A stretch of 64,000 nt of DNA from Lindgomyces ingoldianus (GCF_010093535.1 NW_022985188.1:617927-681926), one strand, 5' to 3'; shown: positions 1 through 12,255, numbered from the stretch's first letter. Numbers and translations are program-made. The notes: generated by a model not told the origin, from the letters alone.

Positions 1-2587
1 GGATGGCGACAAAGGGGGTCCGGTCACTCCGTCAACTCATATCATGCTTGAAAGGGCGTTGTGGAGGCGGAATCGTGAGGAAAGTAGGGGCAATTTTCAG
101 TTGAAGACGGAGTAATGATGGAGGGCTCTTTGAGTTGTGATGATCATCATCCTGACTTTACAGCTCCACGTTTGTGCACACGCGCCGGATGCCAAGGTTT
201 CTGTGTCGGCAGGGCTATCCTGGTCACCCGGCCCGATCACTCGGGATGCCGAGAGCCGACTCAACCTCACCTCTCACCTCCAACAACACCATGAACATAT
301 CTCTTCTACGAACCCATCTAGCCATAGAGAGCATCAACATAATTACCAAATCATCAGGCCGGCTCCGCGACATTACCTTGCCTGCAGATAATAGCATGCA
401 TCCAAGATTATCGCCACCGAATCAATCCTCATCCCTGAAGCTACTGCATATCTTCTTTCTCATATTTCTTCACCAGCAACTTCATCTCACACTCTATTAT
501 CCCTCCTGCATCCTCTACTCCTTACCTATTATCCGTAAGCAATGTAGAGAGAGTATCATTCTTTAAAATTTCCTCGACCCCTTGTTTTAATTTCAGCTAT
601 TCCTAGTTTACTTTTTCAGCCTTGCCAAACACTTTTGCTCTACCTTCTCCATTTCCTACGGTGATGTGGTCACGGCCGATTGAATCCTATCCTGGGTAAA
701 GTATGCGACTTACATGCAAAAGCTGACCACCCGCTCTTGATAGCGGAGGTCCGCGAGTGTAATGCAAGCATTCAAGTAGAGGAAGAAGATAATATCAAGG
801 GTGACAGCCATTCTTACTTTGGGGGGGGCGGCTATAACGCGTTAATACTCAAATCTACAATTAGGTTTATAACTACCGCTGGGCGGATGACTAGAAATTA
901 TTTGCGCGTGTTCTCCTTTGGTGAGCTCCACAACTCCAAATGGTTCGTGGCACAAGTACGTGAAGATTCCATCCTCACCTTTATGCCCTCCACACTGCCG
1001 ATATCAATGTCACATATCGTTTAACTTCTCATTTCTTCATTGAAGTGCTGTATCCTGCGAGATTAGGGCCCTCCATCATCATTCGCACATCATTGATATT
1101 CCGGTGAACTCTCCAGCACATTGAAACCTAGCATAAAACAAAGCCTAAGTTGTCACAGCTGTAGAAATAGCTATATATATATATGAATGACAAGAAGCAT
1201 TATATTTGCGTTGTTGATCTAGCGACTTCACAAATGCATTGGATCCGGAGCGTAGGCAGGTGACGTTGTTGACCCGCCTTCTTATCCACTACTCATTCCA
1301 GCCCTCCAAGTTTCATTGTAATAATTTTCCCGCAAACATCCTCCATTTACTAGATTCTATGCACTGTACCAGTTTTCTAGTACTTAGCACTATGAAATTC
1401 CCGAATTAACTGCTGGCGCAACGACAATGACTGACCCCAAACACACTGCGCCAACCATGTGCTCCTGCCCCGCCCCGCCTCCGCGACGAAATACGCACCT
1501 CTTCATTTCGTCTTAGCCTTTATCCATAGCCTTTACGCCCACAAAGTCACACTGCACACCCACTAAATAACAATCTCTTAACTGGCATCCCCCCTCTGCA
1601 CCACCTTCGATCCGCTATCCCGCGAAATCATTAAATTCCAAATCCTCGCTAGACTAGAAACCATTCAATGGGCAATATATCGTTAGAGGGAAGACCATAG
1701 ATAGTTGATATAAGACCACGTCGACCCGGTTCTGGGGCTAGTGAATTACGCTTGACACTTCTTTAGAAAGCATGAGATGGAGAGTCGGGGAACTACAGAT
1801 CAACTATGAACTAGAAACGGAGAATTTAGAGAAGATGAAGTAAATTTGCTAACCGAACAAACGTTCTAGCGTGAAGGAAGCATGAATCATCAGCCTGTTT
1901 CGTAAAAGCATAATCATGTACTTCCACTTTCTTCATATTCTTCCTTTTTTTGAACAGAAAAATATACTACAGCTTCATAAGCTCCCCAAAGCTTCAGCGT
2001 CTCCTACCAGCTAGGATTTATAACTCTGATTGGATCCTCGAGTACTCTTCGAACTAACATACATTGACATACCGCACTCTACCATATATGACTACGCGCT
2101 GTATCTGCAGCACAATGAATTCGCACATTAGCCTCCAAGCCACAGCCGCCGACATTGCAACTCCATTAAGTGAGGGCCCACCTGTTCTCACTCTGGATAC
2201 CTCCTTAGAGTGGCATACTACGAATGAAGGGAATGAAGAAAAGCAGGTGCCGGTCACCGAGAACACAGAAACTGGGTGTACTGGGGGTAGCGACGAGCGT
2301 AAGCAGGATTCTGAAGTGTTTAATTGGGGGTTGCTGCTGTGATGGAATGTAGATTAGGGGGAAGGAGGGGTATCTTTTGAAGGTATTATGATTGCTTGAA
2401 TATTCCGAACCGAGTACATGACATAGCTTACGTGAATCCAATGACTGCCACAATGCTCCGGTTGCCAGGGGCCATGCCCTGCCTGCCTCCTCTAACCCCC
2501 AGTCCTCCACCAAATGCACCAAACCAAAAACAAACACCGAACGCCTTCACAAAATCCCCACCGTTCATTCACAAATCTCCTAGATCA
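1..2587. other. Intergenic, no supported gene
   Basis: No recognisable domain, tRNA or clear transposon is visible on either strand. Several short open frames exist, for example 680-1024 on the plus strand, which opens with TTG rather than ATG and contains a glycine run from a G-tract near 822. None has a convincing start, splice pattern or family resemblance. A short (TA)n tract lies near 1173-1184. The right end is the 3' flank of the MCM5 gene. Confidence 0.5.
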
Positions 2588-4861
2588 TCATACACTACTC
2601 CTAAATACCACACTTCCGCCATGCCTCCACCTAATCGTCTCTCTCGCGGCCATGACATGCAACGCTCTACTCAACGCCTGCTCACTATACCCCTTTCCAT
2701 CCACCATCTCCCTCTTCAGCGTCGATAAATTGACCTGCCATCCGATCGGCATCCTACGACGCAACTCTTCTTCGACCTTATTGACCTCCTCCATAAGTTC
2801 TTTTGAGTTCTGGCCTCCGCCCTGGTTCACTGCATCCATAGTCGAAGCAAGGAAGAGGCGAATTGCTTCATCGACATGTGATTCGTCCGCTACAGGAGAA
2901 AGAGAGAGTTTTGCGAGGGATTCAGTGATACGAATGATAGCTTCTAGTTGACGAACAGTGATGGGAATAGAAGATCGGGCATTGGCGTTCATTTCTGAAG
3001 CATGAACTTGTCGACGAATAGAGACGAAGTGTGAAGAGAGCTTTTCAGCAGCTTCAGGCGCGAGACGAGGGGCGCATCTCTGCCGGCAGTACGTGATGTA
3101 GCGCTTCATTTTCTCGATGGATATTTCGGCTTGGACTTGTTCTTCCACCCCCCGTCCTCCCATAGCAATGCCCATAACGTGCTTGGCGATACGCTCATCA
3201 CGGCCACGATCATGCTCGTCTCGCACGATGAAGATCATGTCGAAACGGGACAGGATGGTAGTCTGGAAGTCGATGTTCTCTCCAGGGGTCTTCATATCGT
3301 CATAGCGACCAAAGATCGGATTTGCGGCTGCTAGGACGGAAGTTCGGGAGTTGAGAATCGTAGTGATGCCTGCTTTCGCGATGGAGATGGTTTGCTGTTC
3401 CATGGCTTCGTGGATAGCGACGCGGTCTTCGTCTCGCATCTTGTCGAATTCGTCGATACAAACCACTCCGCCATCTGCGAGAACCATGGCTCCACCCTCG
3501 AGATAGAATTCGCGTGTGGTATGATCGCGCTGCACAGAGGCTGTAAGACCGGCTGCTGATGATCCTTTTCCAGACGTGTAGATGGCGATCGGGGAGACTT
3601 TCTCGACGAACTTAAGAAGCTGGGACTTCGCAGTACCAGGATCTCCGAGCAGGAGCACATTGATGTCTCCGCGGAGCTTCATTCCATCAGGCAGGATTTT
3701 CTTAGAACCACCCATCAATAGACATGCGATTGCTTTCTTGATATCCTTGTTTCCATAGATCGAGGGCGCAATACAGTTAGCAAACGTCTCGTACAGGTCG
3801 GGCCTCCTGCTGAGTTCCAAGAACTCCTGCTCTTCTTCTTCCGTAAAGATAGCATTGCCTTTCATTGTGTGGTCGACCTCGGCGTGAATACCGACTGCCC
3901 GAATGTACGGGTTTCGGATAGCGACTGCGGCGTTCTGAGACCTCTTGGACCCTTTCTGCTGGTAAATGGAAAATACACCCATAACGGTGCATCGCGATCC
4001 AGGAACGACACGATTGGTGAGATATCGATCCGCTGAGATCATAATATGACGCGGCAATTCGCCGACGGGGACCTGGTCTGGCGCTTCCTGCAGCTTGAGG
4101 ACCTGTTGGTCGATGAATTGGCATTTCTCATGCATAACGTAATATGGGTCCAGTGGGCACTTGTCCGCATTGTCGCCCTCCGTCCTGACTCTTCCACATG
4201 TTCGAGGGAGGGAAACGCCCGAGAATCCGCCAGACACAGGCAAGACTTCCTCATGTTGGCAGTTTCGGCACTGAATCGCAAGCGCCGTAGATTTGGAGGA
4301 AAGAGTTGAAGCGCCAATAACGATCCCAGGAATGCGAACAAGATGTGAGACATTGTTAGCATTGAGGTCGCGAATGGAGAGTTCAGAGGCGGCTGAGTGG
4401 AGGAGGAGTTGGTGTTGTGGGAGCTTGATGTTCCTTTGAGAGGGGTAGACGATCTGTTGTGTGCATGTTTTTAGGGCTGCTTCGAACTAGATAAAGTCAG
4501 CGAGGGTAAGATGCGACGGATAATGACACCGCACTAAGGGTATGATTTCGGCTGGGTCGGTCGTGAGGTTGTGTGCGAGCTCCTCGTCGTAGGAGATGAG
4601 ATGCGCAATGTCGATGTCGCAGTAATACTGCTTCACAAGGACGTTTTCGCGAATCTGATCTCTGGGCATGCGTCAGCTCGCTCAGTCCTTGCATACACAC
4701 TGCAAAACCGACCTGTAGATGAAGACATTGTCGAGATGGAAGGACATGACAAAATCCACCAGCGCTTGTTGGGTGCGCGAAGCTGAAGGACCATCGCGTT
4801 CATCGCCTGCCTGGCTGCCAAAGAGGCTGATAGAATACGCTGTCTGTCTATCCGCAGCCAT
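2588..4861 (-). CDS. MCM5: DNA replication licensing factor MCM5
   Basis: Subunit of the nuclear MCM2-7 hexamer, the replicative helicase loaded at origins. I read three exons: 4861-4713, 4661-4535 and 4486-2588, giving 724 residues, normal for the family. The start ATG at 4861 begins [16 protein letters not shown] zinc finger of the form CxxC...C...C lies at about residues 165-202. Walker A GDPGTAKS is at about 373-380, Walker [10 protein letters not shown] at about 434-442 and the arginine-finger motif SRFD at about 505-508. All AAA+ catalytic residues are present, so the gene looks intact. Both introns have unusual 5' splice sites: GTCGGT (intron 4662-4712) and GTGCGG (intron 4487-4534). 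They are supported because joining restores the conserved IYR-DQIREN and EIIPL-FEAALK sequences. The neighbouring genes are functionally unrelated. MCM5 is preferred over other MCM paralogues from overall resemblance, not from a search. Confidence 0.95.
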
Positions 4862-6592
4862 TTTCGGGGTATTTGTGGAGGAATTCGTGGATTGGGGGTT
4901 TGGAGATGAAAAGCCGGGACAGTTGGTGAGAAGGGTAGGGGGACGCGTGAAAACGCGTCGCGTCTGTCTCCTGAAGTTCACGTGCTTCAATTTAGCCCCG
5001 TTGTAGTTAGTCTATCCCCGCTGAAACCACGGCCATCAGCGATCAAAATACCACTCAAGAGTTTTTTATCTCTCCTATGGTCAAACACGATCCGCCTTGT
5101 CATGGAACATTTGCATCCGTAGTTCTCCAGTGCCTCGAGATTCTGTCAATCTTTTGGAGCCGTGATTCTCACACGACACCCAGAACATCCAGCTCAGCCT
5201 TGTCAAAGTTGCCGAGGAAATCTGCCCACTCTCCGAAAGCATCAATTGCGCTGCAGGCATCAATATTCGTACTAACAGGTCGAATTCACATCGATGAAAG
5301 GTGCCGGTAATCCTGTTTTGTTCTTCGAAATGACATCGCTCAAGTCGTATCTCGTGGGCTACGTCTTGTTAACTCGCGAATTATACGTGAGATACTGCAC
5401 CAGTATCCGGCTCGCTGCATGCAACCTCGCCAAACATAGTTGGGAGGGCATGTAGCTGGTGCCCTTTGGTTCTCGGTTTCATTTGAATTCTTGCCATTTC
5501 CAATTTTTCATTTACATCCTGTCGTCTACATCTCCCTGTGTCGACTTCAGCAGCCTGCGTTTTTGTATACCCGTTTGTTCTAGACTATGCATAAGTCGCC
5601 CGTTGTTGGTAGCTCTTTTAGAGAAAGTCCAGCTATCAGTCGCTTCTAAATTATCATGCTCTAAGTTTCGTACTGCTTTTGATTTCACCGGCTCTCTTTC
5701 GTCTCTGCCTGCTTCTTGGCCTCGTTCCCATGCACGTATCAATCAAGGCCTGCAGAGTTCTCTTCATCTCGTTAGGGTGGTCGCGTGCTCTGCTGGTTAC
5801 ACCAAAAAGATGGCTCAATATTGCCTTCGTGTAGGCCCGCGGTGGCGGAATTCTGCTGCCATCGAACGTTTGGCGCCCTCCCCGTGCCATTCCACTTTCC
5901 AGAAGGTAAAGTTGTTCTGTCACTGGTCCTCAGTCATTGGATTAAAGAGGCTTTTCGGCGAACTACTCATGATGAGAAGGGTCACCTCTTACAGGAAGGT
6001 GGAGCCAGAGATCCAGCTATCATGTCCTGCCAATGTGCCCTTCGGACTCTGGGTAACTTTCTGAGAGGCTGTAATGCATGTCCATAGGAAAGTTGATCCA
6101 TTCACTATCAGCAACTCGCCCACATGTCCCCAAAGTAAGCCCCGATTGGCCCGAACTTGGCCCTTGGCGGAACTTGGCCCTTGGCGGAGACTTGGCCTTG
6201 GCAAAGATTTGGCCTTTGGGAGAGACTTGACGGACATGCCTAGCAAAGCTTGACCTACTGGCTTTCCGCTCCACTCACCGTCTTAGCGGGAGTGAAACTT
6301 TACTATTCCGGTTCAATTGCAAGAAGGCGCCCTCGACTGAGCTACGACCAGGACGCCAAGCTCTTCTGCGCGAAATGTTAACATTCAAGGCTATTCCTGA
6401 GTACCGCGTTGACGACGAGAGCGGCCACATGTCCGGTGCAGTTCATTCATTGGAGAGGACTGACCCACCCGTGCCGCCCAACTGGTGACATGCATATGTC
6501 TGGCCACCCTGGCTGGGTTCCTATATAGAGTGTCTTCCTACTCCCGCTTTGTAGCAACTGCACGGCCAACAACAAGCAGCACCTCGAGCAAA
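4862..6592. other. Intergenic between MCM5 and phosphate symporter
   Basis: This is the divergent upstream region of MCM5 (minus) and the phosphate symporter (plus). A 201-codon open frame at 5459-6064 has no recognisable domain and no clear initiation context, and I regard it as chance. A four-unit tandem repeat at 6154-6221 is listed separately. No CACGTG Pho4-type site was seen immediately upstream of the symporter; the nearest look-alikes are CACATG sequences near 6119 and 6426. Confidence 0.5.
6154..6221. repeat. 17-base tandem repeat, four units
   Basis: Four consecutive 17-base units lie at 6154-6170, 6171-6187, 6188-6204 and 6205-6221. The first two are identical (AACTTGGCCCTTGGCGG) and the last two are degenerate. 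The array is about 370 bases upstream of the phosphate symporter start. It may be a neutral minisatellite or part of the promoter; the sequence does not decide. Confidence 0.85.
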
Positions 6593-8622
6593 ATGCCGAA
6601 ACTTCACCAGTATGACTACCTCTTTGCCATCGGCACCATCTTCGCCTTCCTCGACGCTTGGAACATTGGTATGTTCTCCATCATCATCATCCTCCTCCTC
6701 GCAACTTTGCTCTAACACGATATATAGGTGCTAATGATGTGGCCAACTCATTCGCAACTTCGGTTGCCTCACGCTCTCTTACCATGAAACAGGCTATGAT
6801 GATTGCTACGTGCATGGAATTCACTGGATCTATGACTGTTGGTGCGCGTGTCGCAGATACCATTCGAACCAAGATCATCAGTACAGGTCTCTTCACAAAG
6901 GACCCAGCAGTTCTCATGCTCGCAATGGTCTGCGCTGTTGTCGGTTCCTCCATTTATCTTACCATTGCTACGAAGCTTAGCATGCCGGTGAGCACGACAC
7001 ACAGCATCATGGGTGGTGTAATCGGTGCTGGTATTGCTGCTGTTGGCGTTCACGGTATCAACTGGGGCTGGAACGGAGTTTCTCAAGGTACTTCAACACT
7101 GATTCGGAAATGAGATTTGTGCTAAATGCTTAACAGTCTTCGCCGCTTGGGCAATTGCTCCTGGTATTGCTGGTGCCTTTGGTTCCATCATCTTCCTGAT
7201 CACTAAATTTGGTGTTATGCGACGTAGCAACCCAGCCAAGAAGGCAATCATGACGGTTCCAGTCTACTTCTTCCTCACCTCCGCTTTGCTAGCTTGTATG
7301 CGCTCCCTAACATAATCATTACCCTCTTGCATCTAATATTATTGGCAGTGCTCATCGTCTGGAAGGGAGGATCTGCTAAGATCAAACTTAAAGATCCGGA
7401 AGTTGCTGGTGTCATCGTTGGTACCGGTGGTGTTGTTGCCCTCCTTATTTCCGTCTTCTTCGTTCCATACCTCTGGCGCAGAATCGTCGCTGGAGACTGG
7501 CAACTGAAATGGTATCACGTCTTTCAGGGGCCTCTTCTCCTGCGCCGAGGCGAGGTTCCCCCTATGCCAGCCGACCATGTCGGTATCCAGAACTATTACC
7601 GTGGACACCTCACTCGAGAGGAACTCCAAGCAAAGAGGGCTAGGGAGGGCCACTCTGACGATGTGGAGGCCCATCCTACGGATGGACCCGATGAGAAGAA
7701 CGTGTCTTCCTCGGACGTTGCGGCTGTTCCTGAGTCTACCTCTAAGGATCTACTCTTCACCCCGACATCTGCACGTCCTGTAGGTCCTTGGTACAACCCT
7801 GCGGTTGCGTTCTGGATTACGAAGAGGGTTCTATTGCGCGGTGTTGAGGTTGATGTTGTGGGGATGCAATCTAAGCGAGATTTCCTTTCTGGCGACTTGG
7901 AGGAAATGCACGCAACCGGAGAACAATTCAACAACGAGGTGAGCAACTCCATAATTTTACATACCTCTTCCAAACGCTGATCACGTGATGCCAGGCCGAG
8001 TACACTTTTTCGTTCCTCCAGGTTCTCACGGCCGCTACATCGTCCTTCACTCACGGTGCGAACGATGTTGCGAAGTAAGCTGACCCTGAGCCCCCAAAGT
8101 GGAAGTTTAGCTAACCAAATCAGCGCTATCGGCCCTTACACCACCATCTACTTCATCTGGAGCTCTGGCACGCTTAAGAACAAGGTCCCGGTTCCAGATT
8201 GGATCCTGGCTTTCGGTGGTGCTGCTATTGTCATTGGTCTTTGGACCTACGGCTACAACATCATGAAGGCTCTTGGTAACAAGATCACCCTCCATTCGCC
8301 ATCTCGAGGATTCTCCATGGAATTAGGCAGTGCTATTACTGTCATCATGGCTACGCGTCTGAAGGTATAAATGTCCACCACTCCCGCACCCTAAATACAC
8401 CCACTAACGAGCATACTCCAGCTTCCCATCTCCACCACCCAGTGTATCTGTGGTGCCACCGTCGGCGTCGGTCTCTGCAACGGTACCTGGAGGACTATTA
8501 ACTGGCGCATGGTCGCCTGGATCTACTTCGGCTGGATCATCACGCTTCCCGTTGCTGGTCTTATTTCAGGTTGCTTGATGGGCATTATCCTTAATGCCCC
8601 ACATTGGACTCCTAAGAAATAG
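6593..8622 (+). CDS. Sodium-phosphate symporter, PiT family (PHO-4/Pho89 type)
   Basis: Plasma-membrane symporter importing inorganic phosphate with sodium. I read seven exons: 6593-6668, 6728-7087, 7137-7295, 7349-7938, 7995-8074, 8124-8364 and 8422-8622, totalling 568 residues in continuous frame. Both inverted copies of the PiT signature are present, GANDVANSFATSV near the N terminus and GANDVANAIGPYTT in the C-terminal half, each next to hydrophobic helices. A long hydrophilic loop in exon 4, rich in Asp, Glu and Ser, separates the halves, as usual for this family. The conserved MPVSTTH and LPISTTQ motifs also mirror one another. The start ATG has an A at -3 and gives the usual short N terminus. 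Fungal members are typically phosphate-starvation induced, but I saw no perfect Pho4 site nearby. The gene appears intact. Confidence 0.95.
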
Positions 8623-10335
8623 GTCGGGTCTCTCGGGGTCGTCATGTTTTCGTGGTGGAATAGTTAGGGTCGATGTCACTCCTCCCCCACCTTCGTTTGC
8701 CTTGCCTTAAGAGTAATGCCTTGCGGTCTTTTGTGGCGATGGGGTTGCTGAATGCCTAAGATTTAGCGCAGCATGCTTTGTTTTTAATAATATTAGTTAC
8801 GTTACATTGTTATTGTTTATACATATTCATACATACGAGCAGGATTGGCTGCAAGAACTTCTCTCTAACTTTTTGGTAGAATCTTGGAGATAGTATGAAG
8901 GATACGACTGCCGCAGCTTGAGCATGTCGACATCTACCATGGACAGCCAAAATAAGGCTTTCTGGCTCTTGCTAGAATCCATGAGGGTGTTGATGAGATG
9001 TCTGACCAAAGACAAGTTCTCTTCTATGTGCTGTCTGGGCGGCAGCCTCACTCTGCAGGCCAAAACTTAGGCCAGAAGCCACACAAACCGTCTTTATCAA
9101 GAACACCTCTCCCCAGGATATCCAGCTCATACATTTCACTTCCTGCTGGGAAACCTAGAACTCAACCCACAGTCTAGTCTAAGTTCACAGAGGTGTCGCC
9201 GACGGCCACGGACACAAGATGGATTGGGGAAGCTTCCGTCTTAGCGTATATTTCCCTGCTTAGTATTGATTCGCTATTATTGACCCCGGCAACCAAAGCC
9301 ATGGCTGCTTTACGAATTCTAGCCAAATTTGAAGCATAGCCCCTCAGGGACTTATTTATATGACCTTTGAGAGTATCTAAGATCCCCTTTGTACCCCACG
9401 CAAATATTACAGACCGCATGAGAATTGGTATTCGCACATTTGATCCTGCACGCTGTATATGGCGTACAGTTGTGCATGATAGATACGCGTAACAGAGCCT
9501 AGTAGAAGCCAAACTCTGCATCCTGATAGTATACCTACCTGCCCAGCCAGTACTCCAATTGTTTCTCCACGCAATCATATTTGCGACCATTCCAATCCAC
9601 CATCAGAATCGATTCAACGCCTTAGTTAATGTGCTCTTATTGGTGAATGACATAGTGCGTGCAACTATATAGATATCGTTGCGAGTTAGCAATGGTGCAC
9701 GCATGTCATTGTTAACTATGAAGTGGAGCAAATGGTCAACCCTTTGGCTCCTGAGGATTGTACTGCTTATATTAACACTCAAGCATAATATTGGAATCTT
9801 AAATGGGTTGATCTGCGATAAACCTTGATTGGCATTCTTGGATTTTGTCATCACTTTGACTTGAGGAATAAGATGTTTGCTGAGGGGTGGTTGGTGCTTG
9901 CGCTATTATTAACTTAGTGGGGGATACAGATTAGATGGTGTTTAGTAATTCAGGAAGCTGCATGCTAGTACGTGCAAGCTAAGTTTCTAGGGATTGGTTG
10001 ATGTCTTTGCAGTTCCCTCGCAACCTATATGGAATCCCAGTCTGCCATGTGCTTGATAGGCTTTTTGCGCATACATACGAAAGCAAGTAGTCTTCCAGTT
10101 GTTTTGTAAAACGTAGTCTGAAGTTACTAAATGGTATTTACAACCCAACCACCAGCATGCTACGCCTTTTAACTCCGAGTCCCATGCCTAATGTGAGACC
10201 CAGAAGCTAATCCTACAAATCATCAACCCGAATCTTCGAACCAGAAAATGCAAGACGGTATCAGAGCGTCGACAGAAACGGAATTCCTGGCCCTCAATGC
10301 AATGAACAAAAAACAAAGCGTCCCTGACGCGTCTC
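8623..10335. other. Intergenic, possible old transposon remnant
   Basis: No intact gene is visible. Minus-strand open frames at 9174-9590 and 9603-9854 faintly resemble pieces of non-LTR retrotransposon polyprotein (basic, with LDTLKGHINKSL and ARIRKAAMALV stretches), but I cannot name a domain. The segment is otherwise unremarkable and includes the 3' ends of the phosphate symporter and the SF3a60 gene. Confidence 0.3.
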
Positions 10336-11907
10336 CTAAAGCAATCCCTGGGCCGCCAAATCTCGATAAATCTTCTCCGGCATAACATTGCCTTCAGTGT
10401 CCTCCATCTGCACGACATTATCCGTGCTAAGCTTCTCCTTCTTCTTGTCCTTCTGCATCTTATTCCAAAGCCTCACCGCCTCCTCAATTCCCGTAATCTC
10501 TCGGAAAAGCGTCGTATTCGTGATCCCGAGACATTTAAGTCCATAAACATGTCTCGGCTCATTGAAATGTTTGTCAAAAGCCCTCCGGCCCATGTACACG
10601 AAATTCCCGCAAATCTCACACGAGAATTCTACACCCAGGCCATGGAGTTTGTAGAGCCAGAAGGGAATGGGTTTGCCGTCCCAGGCGAGCGGAAGTTTGA
10701 GCGGGTTATAGATTTTATCTTCACCGTCCGAGTCGTGGTCTTCGTCGTTGGGCCCGCCGTTGGTGGCGTCTTGGCCATCGGTGAAGATGGATTCGAGTTC
10801 TTGTTGGCGCTCACGCTCTGTCATGCCTTGTTTGCGTTCGACGTTGACCTTTGTGTCGGACCGCTCGGTTGACATGGCGGCGGCGAGTTTTTTAATGCGG
10901 AATTCGCGCTCGGCGATGGCACGTTCTTTGAACCGCTCGATGCTGGTAGCTGCGCCCTGGGGTTTGGAGGCTGCGCCGTGGGTTGCCCCGGGGTTTTCTT
11001 GAGCTTGGACGGCCTTCTTGTGCTTCTTGCCGCTTAGATGTGCCTCATAGACAGTTTCTTTGGTAAAGCCCTTCCTGCAAGCAGAACACCAGATGCCTTC
11101 GCCTTCCGGTTCGGCCTGGGGTGCCGCTGTATTTTTCGGGCCATTCTTTTCCCATCCGGGCACTTCATCCTCCTCCCACGCCTCGTGGAACTCCCTGTCG
11201 AAGGTCGCAAACATCTTGTCGAGATTCTCTAAAGGTTTCGTCCGGCGCATGAAACCCTCAAGATAGTCCTGCAGTGCTTTGAGATACTGAAAGTATGGAT
11301 CAGACATCTTGTGCTCGCGACTAATGTTGCACTGAGGCGGGGTGAAGACATCGAACTGGTCGAGAAACTGGAGGTACGTCACTCGTCGCGCGTTTTGGTG
11401 GCCACGGAGATTTAGGTACTGTTCATGCAGCATGGTCAAGTCGAAGAACCGACCAAACCCCTCCTCACCGGTAAACAGAGTCTCAATCTGTGCGATAGCT
11501 TGAGCCTGCTCCTCGGGGGTCCGCTTCTTGTAGGCCTTCTCCAGGTTCTCGACTGGCTCGTTGGGATAGCGTCGATGGAAGTCTTTGAGACTGTCGATCT
11601 CGCGCGCGAAAGAAGCCCATACATCGCCAGTGCCCAGGTCTCTTACTTCGCGGTCTCGTTCGTTGTCGGGGTCATCGTAAAGCTTCTTGAGGCGGACAGA
11701 TTGGGTTTCGATGTACGAGAGGAAGTTTCCGATCTGGTGGTCGCGTGCGAGGCGGTCGCGTATCTGCAAAGGGGTTAGCAGAAGAAGAGGGCGCGCCGAG
11801 GAATTGAGAACACCTACATGCTTGGGGTCCTCGAGAAGGCGCTCGGCGATGGCTTCCTCGAGCCGCTCCAGGTCCTCGTGGAGGAGGCGCTGGTCTTCGA
11901 GGAGCAT
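10336..11907 (-). CDS. Splicing factor 3A subunit 3 (SF3a60 / Prp9)
   Basis: Component of the SF3a complex of U2 snRNP, needed for pre-spliceosome assembly in the nucleus. The ATG at 11907 starts MLLEDQRLLHEDLERLEEAI. A 54-base intron (11764-11817, GTAGGT...CTAAC...CAG) is in frame, so an uninterrupted open frame crosses it. Removing it joins LEDPKH to IRDRLARDHQIGNF, the conserved family sequence, and gives 505 residues. Two zinc-finger segments are visible: CSACRKGFTKETVYEAHLSG mid-protein, and the C-terminal matrin-type finger CEICGNFVYMGRRAFDKHF followed by RHVYGLKCLGI, the most conserved part of the family. It is transcribed divergently from the DEAD-box helicase gene at 12256, which also acts on RNA. 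Confidence 0.95.
   Translation of the reverse strand: MLLEDQRLLHEDLERLEEAIAERLLEDPKHVGVLNSSARPLLLLTPLQIRDRLARDHQIGNFLSYIETQSVRLKKLYDDPDNERDREVRDLGTGDVWASFAREIDSLKDFHRRYPNEPVENLEKAYKKRTPEEQAQAIAQIETLFTGEEGFGRFFDLTMLHEQYLNLRGHQNARRVTYLQFLDQFDVFTPPQCNISREHKMSDPYFQYLKALQDYLEGFMRRTKPLENLDKMFATFDREFHEAWEEDEVPGWEKNGPKNTAAPQAEPEGEGIWCSACRKGFTKETVYEAHLSGKKHKKAVQAQENPGATHGAASKPQGAATSIERFKERAIAEREFRIKKLAAAMSTERSDTKVNVERKQGMTERERQQELESIFTDGQDATNGGPNDEDHDSDGEDKIYNPLKLPLAWDGKPIPFWLYKLHGLGVEFSCEICGNFVYMGRRAFDKHFNEPRHVYGLKCLGITNTTLFREITGIEEAVRLWNKMQKDKKKEKLSTDNVVQMEDTEGNVMPEKIYRDLAAQGLL
11764..11817 (-). other. In-frame 54-base intron of the SF3a60 gene
   Basis: The intron has 5' GTAGGT, an internal CTAAC branch sequence and 3' TTTGCAG. 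It contains no stop in the coding frame and is a multiple of three, so retention would insert 18 residues (VGVLNSSARPLLLLTPLQ) into the protein. Automated annotation could easily miss it. Confidence 0.85.
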
Positions 11908-12255
11908 TTTGGCGGTGGCCTGGTGAAGCTATGAGTTGACAATCCCTGGAAGAGAGGTTGTTCAGGCGTGCAGACCTTGCAGTTATTGTTGTCGAGTGGG
12001 GACGAGAAGCTCTGGCAATGCGAGGCAAAAGATGGAGCCGCAGCGCGCTAGGCAAATCATTTCACCGATGATGTCTTGGCGCCCCGCAATAATTCTCGAC
12101 GCCAGACAACCCTGAACCTCCTTCACTTCCATCACGACCGCCTCTGCGCATACTCCAACACCCCAACCCCTGTCTCCTGGAACAGTGCGCCAGCTCGCAG
12201 CTGAATACCCCGATAGAAGATTGCCCTGATCATTCGGAAAAATCGATAGCCCACC
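11908..12255. promoter_or_regulatory. Shared divergent promoter, SF3a60 and Fal1-type helicase genes
   Basis: About 348 bases separate the two divergent start codons, so both transcripts must initiate within or close to this segment. No TATA-like sequence was evident. Co-regulation of two RNA-processing genes is an inference from the layout only. Confidence 0.6.

Noticed and set aside
2054..2342. Overlapping open frames on both strands left of MCM5
   Set aside because: Mutually overlapping, short, without family resemblance.
5459..6064. 201-codon plus-strand open frame
   Set aside because: Opens without a good start, contains no recognisable domain, overlaps other frames of equal quality, and lies in the promoter side of two conserved genes.
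9174..9854. LINE-type retrotransposon fragment
   Set aside because: Resemblance too faint to name a domain; only mentioned as a possibility.
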